NCBI GenBank assembly: GCA_963573305.1
Contig: OY754329.1
Span: forward strand, 149,183,266-149,247,265
DNA length: 64,000 bases
Direction of reading: 5' to 3'
Source: Pyrrhosoma nymphula
Taxonomy: Eukaryota > Arthropoda > Insecta > Odonata > Coenagrionidae
Positions within the stretch are counted from its first letter, which is position 1, and every line of letters starts with the position of its first letter. A model generated the notes under the pieces. That model searched no databases, was not told the origin of the DNA, and saw only the letters and a list, made by a program, of their open reading frames with translations. Both the position numbers and the translations under genes were made by a program. Shown here piece by piece: positions 58,901 to 64,000 of the stretch.

Positions 58901-61900
58901 CTTGTGAATTTGAAGGTTACTACCTGTGGCATAGTTAAGTCTGCTATTTTAAATTCATCCTGTAATTATGGTGTATTTTATGACAGACTTTGTTATTCCA
59001 TCACTTTAAATTAAATAATAATTGTAATAAATTTTATTGACCCCAGGACTTTAGTTTACACGTATAGGACATGTCATAAACAATATTCTTCACAAGATCT
59101 TCAGAATTTGAGTAGCTCACGAATACTCCATTGTTCGTGGTATTCGAGTATTCTGCTATTTAGTTGCCCATCCCTAATAAACACCCAAAAATTTGGAATT
59201 GGAGGAGGTAGTAAGTGACTTGCCCCCTAATCTCAAAAGAAAAGAAGAAAAGATTTACTTCTGATATGGATGCAAGAGTATGCTAGTAGATTTATTGCTA
59301 TTTAGTGACATACTATTCTCAATACACCATGCAGCAAGATTATTTAGTTCAGCCCGAGCCCCCACAGACAAATCCTTATCACTAGATATCAGGTGGTTTA
59401 TGTCATCTGCGTACATAATAAGTTCCCTATTCACAGTACTTTTTTTTGTCCTGCTTCAAGCGATATTAGGACTATATAGTCCTCTCTTTCATATAGCTCA
59501 TTCGACGAACACACACAACCATGCCGTGGGAGGTGTAATTTTCCTGCTCAGGCTGGATTCGACCCCGCGACCTTCGGTTTGACAAGCGAGGATTTTACCC
59601 CGCTGCCACCAAGGCCGGCAATCCTTATTCATAACAAGAAGAGGAAATCCTTAAAAATAACAAGAAGAGTAGGGTCCCCAGTACAGAGCCCTGTGGAACA
59701 CCTTTTGCAGTGTCAATTATGTTAATCGAAAAAGGCCCCAATCTCAACAGTTACTTTATCTGTGTCAGCCAAAACTGCCGATGAGTCATCTGGCAAGACG
59801 TAAACAGCACGTGGCTGTTGAAGACAGTGATGTTCAAGAGTTGGTCAAAGAGTTATTTCGTCCACTTCCAGCTATGACGACTAGCATTGTAGCTGGTTCC
59901 CATCCTATCCTCTTTGTCTGTGTAGCTCATTTTTGCAATTGTAGTCCTCTGTGATAGCTGGCCTCAAAGTTTTCCCTTTAAATTTCTGCACTACTGCTGT
60001 CAAGTTATTTCTCACATGTAGCAGTAAATATTCCTGCTTCATTTTTACTCTATGACAGTCATAAGTTTCAATGCATGGTTTTGCAGTTCTGTATTACTGT
60101 ACCTCAAAAGAAATTTTTTTTAGCCTTTAGGTCATCAAAAATGGCTGGAGAGGAAAAAAAGTTGTCAAAAAAATTAAAATACAGCATCCTACTATTAAAA
60201 AGGCATTTATCTATCATTCTAGGAAATTTCTCATACCTAAATAGAAAAAAATCGGAGTTATAATCGTCCAAAGTTAGCGTACCCACACAGGAACTTTTGA
60301 ATTCGAGTGGAGCTTTTTTATCGTAATGAAATGACGAATGCGTGGTAAATGTCATGGATTACAATGTTCGATTCACTCAAAATGTTGTTTTAATTCGACA
60401 GCTTTGCTACTTCATACAATGTTCCGAATCCTTGAAACTATGTAGCAAATGATGATGCTGCATGACTAACAAGTTTGTTCCGATTGTGACATCTAAAACC
60501 ATGTTTTACCAAGAAGAACGATGGCATCCTGTTAAATAGGGTGGATAACTATAACCGCATCTCAACAAAATCATGTCTTGTGAGACTGTGTTGTTTAAGG
60601 GTCTACTGTATACCCATCAAAATCCCTCTGAAAATAATAAATTGGTGTAAATTGTCATTCAAAATAAATTTAATTATAGTGGCTGACAATTCCATCAATT
60701 TCTTTTTGTTTTTTAATCACCATGATAATATTTTTTGTTGCTGGGCTTCAATAATTTGTGTGTTGAATATAGTGATGTTTGTTTTTAAAAATAATAATGG
60801 AGTTTATAATATTTCTCTCATTTTGTTTCACAGCACAAGTGTGATGTTTGTGGGAAGACTTTCGCCAAAAATTTTGATTTTCAGCAGCATATGCGCAGCC
60901 ATACTGGTGAGCGTCCATTCCAGTGTGTTGTTTGTGGAAGAGCTTTTTCTCAAAAGTCAAATGTGAAGAAGCATATGCTGACTCATAGGGTAAGGAAAAA
61001 TGGATTGCCTGTGTAACATGGCTGGTTTAACATCAGCTGTTTCGATAAAGCTAAAATATTGCTTTTATGTACTTTCATTGATAGGCTTTTAGTTGATTTG
61101 ATTGCTTTCACTTTAAATTTGAAGTGTTTGAGTGTCATACCAGAAGGTGTTGGCTATGCAGTATTTTAACAAAGTAGAGGAAAAAATCTTAGAAATACAT
61201 AGACATATCTAATTTCTGTTTGTACCAACCACCTATTAGTTAAGATAGTCCTGGAGCCACTTTTTTAGGTAAGTTTTTCTGTGTTTTGTACAATTATATT
61301 GCTTAAATTGTACATCTTCTTATAGGTATTTTAATGGATTTTGGTCTGGAAGTCATGAAAAACTCTTTTAAATGGATGTAATATATAAATGAGTACTATC
61401 TAGGTCTCAATGTAATATCACTCTGCATAGTCTAGCATCTGGATAAAAAATGTAGTGCTTTTGCTCTCATCATCACTATTTTTTATGGGGTAAGAATATT
61501 AAATTGTGAATTTAACTTCACCAATTATATGATCATGTATTCATCTAAAAGGATATTCTATTAGCATTTCATGTGGTCATCTTTAGTTAATTGTGATCAT
61601 AATGTCGACCATTTTCATGAGTCGTAACTTACCCTTTGCTTTTCCATCATAAATGTTTGTATATTTGAAAAACATGTCCTGTTAATTACTAAGATCTATT
61701 GTAAGTATTATTGAAGTCTTGACTTATGATGACACCTACAGGTATGGCCAAGTGGTTTGACTAACACTTTACCCAGTGAACCCATACAAGTTATATCTTT
61801 GGAAAGTAGTGAAGATGATAAGAAAGAAGAGGTAGGTGCTGTTTGAATCAGTTTTGTGAATTATGGTATCATTATTGCCTATGATTTAATGTCATTGCTT

Positions 61901-62847
61901 TTTCTGAATCTCTAGACGAATGAAAGTACTCCAAGCAAAGATGGTGATAATATTCAAGTTTTAATTGATAGTTCCTATGTGTGCCAATATTGCAATCGTG
62001 CCTTCCGATCGTATCTAGAGCTCAAGTCCCATATGAAGGATCATTCAAATGAGAAGGTATGATGTTATGGATAATCATTTTGAATTTATATTTTATTCTA
62101 AGTATTTAATAAATTCATCTTCTTGAACAACATAATAAAGAAATGGAAAATTTGTCTAATATTGAGACTATTATTTGGGTTTATGAGTACGGCATTGAGT
62201 TTATGTTGCATAGCTATAAATTTTATGTTAATGCATAGTGCAGCGCTCTCATGTTTATATGCTGTTTACTTTTGGTAAACGTTTTTGTTTCTAATATTGT
62301 TCTTTCATATTTTATTTATCAATTAAATATGAATATTTCCCCTCTAAATTTATCTCATACACGCTCTGGGATTGTAGAAGTCTATACTTATCCTGCATAT
62401 CTGTAACTATGTTCCATTTCATATTGTATGTCTGAATAAGATATTGCCTGTCAGTTATGCTTAGGTTAATGCACTCCACCAACAAGAGACTTTTTTTATT
62501 GGTTAATTTGGATAAAAGTGTCGATTTCATCTCTGATAGTTACTAATAATTAATGAATGTGGATTAATTTTTTTCCAGATGTTCAAATGTATACAACGCA
62601 AATGTGGCAAGACTTTTGCTGACTTAGATGATTTCCTACTTCACACCAAAAGCCATAGTTCAGAAGAAGTAAGGTACAGATGTCATGTTTGCTGTCGAAT
62701 ATTTAAATCACTTGCTGAGCTGGGCACCCACCAGTATTCTCACGTGCCATCAAACACCCATGATTCATCACATGATCAACATTCAGGAGAATGCAGTGCA
62801 AAGGATGGAGAAAATAATGAGATCTCTGGCCCAAAAGGAAATTTAAG
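37926..62847 (+). CDS. ZNF341: ZNF341-like C2H2 zinc-finger transcription factor (11 exons, 3' end beyond window)
   Basis: Nuclear DNA-binding protein; human ZNF341 activates STAT3 transcription, but the role in invertebrates is not established. Exons: 37926-37956, 38472-38579, 38661-38765, 38842-38966, 45434-45520, 51400-51567, 57113-57499, 60834-60989, 61742-61831, 61916-62056, 62579-62847; 1667 nt, 555 codons and 2 bases, GT-AG and in phase throughout. It opens MASSIFDTLTGVSIDSQTAL, like human MAQAIFEALEG. Fingers: a C2HC finger (C59, C62, H75, C81), C2H2 at 340-360, 368-388 (joined by TGERPFQ), 442-462, 470-492 (CX4C) and 501-521. VLIDSSYVCQYC and the VWPSG segment after finger 3 are shared with human. 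Residues 82-337 are low-complexity and weakly conserved, so exons 5 and 6 are less sure and others could be missed in the long introns. Human ZNF341 has about 12 fingers; the rest lie to the right. Confidence 0.93.
38472..38579 (+). CDS. ZNF341: ZNF341-like exon 2 (residues 11-46)
   Basis: Encodes SIDSQTALTVQTLLDQNSSA and on, matching the conserved NQTVLAVQSLLD segment of human ZNF341. Donor GAAA/GTATGT. Confidence 0.9.
38661..38765 (+). CDS. ZNF341: ZNF341-like exon 3, first zinc finger (residues 47-81)
   Basis: Encodes LDEEDVFQCGKCKKQFISLP and a C2HC finger with C59, C62, H75 and C81. DEDVFxCGKCKKQF is a signature of ZNF341. Confidence 0.94.
38842..38966 (+). CDS. ZNF341: ZNF341-like exon 4 (residues 82-123)
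   Basis: Encodes AHKSLMYQNGMDVMDDSAIV, then a Ser/Ala/Pro-rich stretch ending AFDVTQLE. Acceptor TTTGCAG, donor GAG/GTAATA. The long intron that follows (6.5 kb) contains a Copia fragment and other repeats. Confidence 0.85.
39344..39547 (-). pseudogene. Copia RNase H fragment
   Basis: Encodes EVKWLRNFLYEIG, IIFADNQGAIALPKN and SKHIDVTYHFLRDEVENG, standard Copia RNase H. The frame stops at 39344. Confidence 0.87.
39687..39929 (-). pseudogene. Copia Pol connection-domain fragment
   Basis: Encodes YRKGIGSLLYLVMGTAPDLA and HWTEMKHIFKYLKGTVSMGI, the conserved stretch between reverse transcriptase and RNase H in Copia elements. Broken at both ends. Confidence 0.85.
40171..40440 (-). pseudogene. 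Copia reverse transcriptase fragment
   Basis: Catalytic domain A (HIDIKSAYLHAPF) and the YVWRLKKSLYGLHQAAKDW block of Copia Pol. The frame is lost before the YVDD motif. The open frame upstream of about 40440 does not look like Copia. Confidence 0.85.
40440..42105. other. ZNF341-like intron 4, central part, nothing recognised
   Basis: AT-rich, no domain on either strand, no delimited repeat. Confidence 0.45.
42112..43442. mobile_element. TIR element with CAGGGTGTCCG ends
   Basis: 1331 bp in ZNF341-like intron 4. Ends CAGGGTGTCCGGC and, inverted, CAGGGTGTCCGCC. AACCTT occurs directly on both flanks (42106-42111 and 43443-43448). Just inside both ends are runs of CTGGAAAA..CTCAGGGAA, in direct rather than inverted sense. 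The end sequence resembles hAT, but the flanking repeat is 6 rather than 8 bp. No transposase recognised. Confidence 0.65.
43886..43955 (+). repeat. tRNA-derived SINE head
   Basis: TAGTGTAATGG (A-box-like) at about 43889 and GGTCCGATTCC (B-box-like) at 43933-43943, with GGCCCGGCAAGC between. The same core occurs at 56980-57053, so it is a dispersed family rather than a tRNA gene. Confidence 0.7.
43956..45433. other. ZNF341-like intron 4, right part, old repeat-like DNA
   Basis: Around 44720-44910 GAGACTATTT, GCTAAATAGTCTCC and GAGCTAAATTAGTCTC recur in both orientations, indicating an old inverted-repeat element of unknown type. No coding content. Confidence 0.45.
45434..45520 (+). CDS. ZNF341: ZNF341-like exon 5 (residues 124-152)
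   Basis: Encodes VGQPIILEEADMLSFSIDQN and a Ser-rich end; phase 0 on both sides with good TTTCTTAG and CAG/GTTGGT sites. Low conservation with human, so it is supported by frame and splice signals rather than homology. Confidence 0.68.
47401..49017 (+). mobile_element. Tigger/pogo-like element nested in the hAT element
   Basis: 1617 bp, ends CAGTGAAACCCCGTATTTGC and, inverted, CAGTAAAACCCCTAAATTGC, flanked by TA at 47399-47400 and 49018-49019. Repeats of TTTTCCCGCAATTT lie inside both ends. It holds a broken Tigger transposase N terminus (48181-48580). It must have inserted after its host hAT element. Confidence 0.85.
48181..48580 (+). pseudogene. Tigger/CENP-B-like transposase N-terminal remnant
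   Basis: MEKRGGKRTFSIKETIDILE opens a helix-turn-helix domain that stops at 48312. Further family segments follow in other frames with stops: ILKQANQCGNLSKKRKYVKN, ARSSNIPIYGVIIREKAL, and NFIASNGWLDRFKN, ending near 48580. The catalytic DDE domain is absent. Confidence 0.8.
51400..51567 (+). CDS. ZNF341: ZNF341-like exon 6 (residues 153-208)
   Basis: Encodes ALPSLSAAMQGSFLDTSS to GGQPIFVTTQ; phase 0 on both sides, TTTCAG acceptor and CAG/GTAAAC donor. In the linker, so weakly conserved. Confidence 0.72.
51642..52726. mobile_element. hAT-type element with TAGGGACCTACA ends
   Basis: 1085 bp in ZNF341-like intron 6. Starts TAGGGACCTACA, ends TGTAGGTCCCTA (12-bp perfect inverted repeat). Flanks GTTGTAGC (51634-51641) and GTTGGAGC (52727-52734) match 7 of 8. 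Non-coding. It lies 10 bp from the next element's duplication. Confidence 0.8.
52745..55771. mobile_element. Unassigned DNA transposon with about 320-bp inverted terminal repeats
   Basis: 3027 bp flanked by TGGT on both sides (52741-52744 and 55772-55775). Arms 52745-53059 and 55450-55771 are long inverted copies beginning GGGTCATTCCATGTCA. Two further copies of the terminal motif GACATGGAATGACCC (or GACGTGG..) lie inside, at about 53776-53790 and 54855-54869, each ending a direct repeat of about 250 bp (53545-53790 and 54110-54869, the latter split by the hAT insert at 54335). No known transposase. Confidence 0.8.
54335..54843. mobile_element. hAT MITE nested in the long-TIR element
   Basis: 509 bp. 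Ends CAGGGCCGTAGCTAGGG and, inverted, CAGAGTCGTAGCTAGGG; flanks TGGCCTGG (54327-54334) and TGCCCTGG (54844-54851) match 7 of 8. G-rich just inside both ends, like the elements at 5653 and 8139. Its insertion splits one internal repeat of the host element. Confidence 0.85.
56980..57053 (-). repeat. tRNA-derived SINE head
   Basis: Minus-strand GGGTAGTGTAGTGGCC (A-box region, 57034-57049) and GGTTCGATTCC (56992-57002, perfect B box), with GGCCCGGCAAGCC between. It is the same family as 43886-43955. It ends 60 bp before ZNF341-like exon 7. Confidence 0.75.
57113..57499 (+). CDS. ZNF341: ZNF341-like exon 7, acidic/proline linker (residues 209-337)
   Basis: Encodes LQGDIPSPTGGFVVTTTGP, an acidic stretch EEDLLNDTLQALTDD, a Gly run, and PPDPPSLPPPQASKKK just before the finger array. 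Acidic and Pro-rich composition is compatible with an activation region. Donor AAG/GTCAGT, phase 0. Confidence 0.85.
57919..58300 (-). mobile_element. Penelope-like element, GIY-YIG endonuclease fragment
   Basis: The minus-strand frame has SGIYKDTCICRESYNGETSR, RQQEHQRTM, CCISEHKWKGTSHKIDLKNA and KLIAKN, the order found in the C-terminal GIY-YIG endonuclease of Penelope-like retroelements (GIY..YxG, R, EH.., DW.NA). The preceding linker (VRPKTSIYS) is present. No reverse transcriptase was found upstream, so this is a 5'-truncated copy in ZNF341-like intron 7. Confidence 0.75.
58460..59092. other. ZNF341-like intron 7, nothing recognised
   Basis: AT-rich intron without coding content or delimited repeats. 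Confidence 0.45.
59093..59180. repeat. Solo end of a TAGGGATGGG hAT-type element
   Basis: CGAATACTCC, GTATTCGAGTATTC and CCCATCCCTA (ending about 59176) resemble the right ends of the elements at 46777 and 30632. No matching left end was found nearby. Confidence 0.5.
59270..59810 (-). mobile_element. LINE reverse transcriptase fragment split by a tRNA-SINE
   Basis: Minus-strand KGVPQGSVLGTLLFLLF (about 59650-59720) and ELIMYADDINHLISS with YADD at 59402-59413, followed by LNNLAAWCIENSMSLNSNKS. Between the two halves lies an insert (about 59435-59640) with a SINE head. It differs in sequence from the LINE at 16920. Frame breaks occur. Confidence 0.75.
59530..59622 (-). repeat. tRNA-derived SINE head inside LINE fragment
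   Basis: Minus-strand TTGGTGGCAGCGGGG (A-box region, 59598-59612) and GGGTCGAATCC (59555-59565, B box) with normal spacing. It is a different family from 43886 and 56980. Confidence 0.72.
59811..60833. other. ZNF341-like intron 7, right part, nothing recognised
   Basis: No known domains in the short open frames and no clear repeat ends. Confidence 0.45.
60834..60989 (+). CDS. ZNF341: ZNF341-like exon 8, zinc fingers 2 and 3 (residues 338-389)
   Basis: Two classic C2H2 fingers: HKCDVCGKTFAKNFDFQQHM and FQCVVCGRAFSQKSNVKKHM, linked by TGERPFQ. Very close to human ZNF341 fingers in the same position. Confidence 0.97.
61742..61831 (+). CDS. ZNF341: ZNF341-like exon 9 (residues 390-419)
   Basis: Encodes VWPSGLTNTLPSEPIQVISL then an acidic tail. 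The VWPxG start and QV.. strand match the human linker after finger 3. Phase 0. Confidence 0.88.
61916..62056 (+). CDS. ZNF341: ZNF341-like exon 10, zinc finger 4 (residues 420-466)
   Basis: Encodes VLIDSSYVCQYCNRAFRSYL and LKSHMKDHSNEK; C442, C445, H458, H462. Matches the human VLIDSSYLCQFC finger. Phase 0. Confidence 0.95.
62579..62847 (+). CDS. ZNF341: ZNF341-like exon 11, zinc fingers 5 and 6 (residues 467-555)
   Basis: Finger 5 has C470 and C475 (four-residue spacing, as in human) with H488 and H492; finger 6 is YRCHVCCRIFKSLAELGTHQ (C501, C504, H517, H521). A His/Ser-rich linker follows, and the exon ends in phase 2 at TTTAAG/GTGAAG. The next exon is off the right edge. Confidence 0.93.
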
Positions 62848-63048
62848 GTGAAGAATTTAATAATTAAACTATGAGCTTATTATTTTCTTGTCATCTTCAC
62901 CTTTGTAAAATTTTGAAATAATTTCAACCAGTTATATGTGCGATATATGTATGTTTTTTCTGTTCCTTATTTTGGAATATTTAATGAGAAATGCAATGAC
63001 TTGTATTATACCTAGCATCATTTTTTATGGTGGCTCTATTGAGTTTGT

Positions 63049-64000
63049 TTAACACGTTCAGCACGGCATGACCCACCGGTGGGTTGTGGCTTACCTATCC
63101 CCCTGGGCATCATGACCCACTGGTGGGTCATGGGTTTCCAAGCTCTCTGGGTGGCGTAACCCACCGGTGGGTCGTGTGTTCCATAAGAACTAATGGAGTT
63201 TCCGTCCACGTATGCCTATGAGGATGGACTGTAACGTCCTTTTCCGCCCACGAAGTGGTTTTACTGATGACAATCTCATGTTTTTTCTAGCAGAAAGGTA
63301 GTAAGTAAAATGATGGGCAGTGAAGTAAAGATTCAGTTTTTCGATTGTTTTATCTGTAATTATATGTTAAATATTATCAGTATTTTGTACTTACGTACTT
63401 GGAATTTAAAAAAAAAGTGGTAACAACTAGATTCCAAAATGTTTTGAAATACGTACGTACTCCTTGCATTGCAGATTGCCTACCCATGGTTTACAGGGGT
63501 TAACGAAATTTCTGCGACATGTCGCATTAGAAGGTCTCAATTGTATTCATTCCGTTAGCAGTTTTATGAATTTTATACAATAACGAAACAACATCTTGTT
63601 ATAAAATAAAGTATTTCACCCTTATTTGTGACTTTCCACTTCTGCAACCTGGATCATTGGCTAATCACTTCAGAATCTATGAACTGACTTGCATATATAT
63701 ATTAGTCCCTTCCACTATAAGTGTTTGCACTTCGTCGTTTAGGAAATATTTGTAAATACTCACCGGATCTGAAAGGTCCAATTGTACACCTAAGCTAACA
63801 CCACCAGAAAAGGTAAATCTTCTCGCAGTATTGGTGCAGTCTCCCCATTCATCAGAACTTGACGATGAAGTCACACGCTCTTCTTCTTCAGATGAAGAAT
63901 ATTCTCCACTTTCCTCCTCTGAATGCAGAGAAACACTGTCTTCTTCGAAATCGGATGGGATATAAGAATCATCGGAGTCAGAGGAACTATATTGAGATGC
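63049..64000 (-). mobile_element. piggyBac-type element, left end and N-terminal transposase, runs off window
   Basis: TTAA at 63049-63052, the piggyBac target site, starts the element (CACGTTCAGCACGGCATGAC). Three 14-bp palindromes ACCCACCGGTGGGT (the middle one ACCCACTGGTGGGT) begin at 63071, 63115 and 63159, exactly 44 bp apart, probably transposase-binding repeats. A transposase N terminus on the minus strand enters from the right (63677-64000). Only about 630 bp separate its stop from the TTAA, too little for the catalytic domain, so it is internally deleted. Confidence 0.78.
63677..64000 (-). pseudogene. piggyBac transposase (PGBD-like) N-terminal fragment
   Basis: The frame is open from the window edge. 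An acidic Ser/Asp/Glu-rich region (SVSLHSEEESGEYSSSEEEE) is followed by LDLSDPVSIYKYFLNDEVQT and LIVEGTNIYM, the conserved dimerisation entry of PGBD/piggyBac transposases. It then stops; the catalytic DDD domain is absent. The start codon is beyond the right edge. Confidence 0.8.

Overview
This is nuclear DNA of an animal, most likely an arthropod. It is AT-rich, with long introns, standard GT-AG splice sites, protein families typical of metazoans, and a dense mix of decayed hAT, Tigger/pogo, Helitron, piggyBac, Copia, LINE, Penelope-like and tRNA-SINE copies. The species cannot be named from the sequence alone. There is no bacterial gene layout, no CRISPR array and no convincing free-standing tRNA or rRNA gene.

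Three conserved host genes span almost the whole window. (1) Minus strand, 24627 down to 29 and running off the left edge: the spliceosomal DEAH-box helicase DHX8/Prp22. I rebuilt 18 exons with consistent splice phases, giving 1085 codons and 2 bases. The last roughly 180-190 residues are outside the window. (2) Plus strand, 25010-36313: UTP23, a small-subunit processome factor, complete in five exons (246 aa). It lies head to head with DHX8, with only 382 bp between the two start codons. (3) Plus strand, 37926-62847 and running off the right edge: an orthologue of the zinc-finger transcription factor ZNF341. I rebuilt 11 exons covering its N terminus and the first six zinc fingers. DHX8 (mRNA splicing and release) and UTP23 (ribosome biogenesis) are housekeeping genes that probably share one promoter. 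ZNF341 is an independent regulator downstream.

The introns and intergenic DNA hold the accessory content. Many transposon copies can be delimited to the base by target-site duplications (TSDs). hAT-type elements with 8-bp TSDs lie at 5653-5897, 8139-8387, 25612-28113 (with a transposase remnant), 30632-31483, 32502-32874, 46777-50604, 51642-52726 and 54335-54843. Tigger/pogo-type elements lie at 8952-10172 and 47401-49017, with a very decayed third copy around 18725-19600. Also present are a Helitron fragment ending at 10321, a 5'-truncated LINE (16920-18490), a Copia fragment (39270-40430), a Penelope-like GIY-YIG fragment (57919-58300), a second LINE fragment (59270-59810), and a piggyBac end with an N-terminal transposase remnant (63049 to the edge).

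The least expected signals are candidate hammerhead ribozyme cores in two foldback repeats and one transposon (13273-13362, 31540-31576, 33599-33671), and an unassigned 3-kb element (52745-55771). That element has inverted terminal repeats of about 320 bp and two further internal copies of its own terminal motif.
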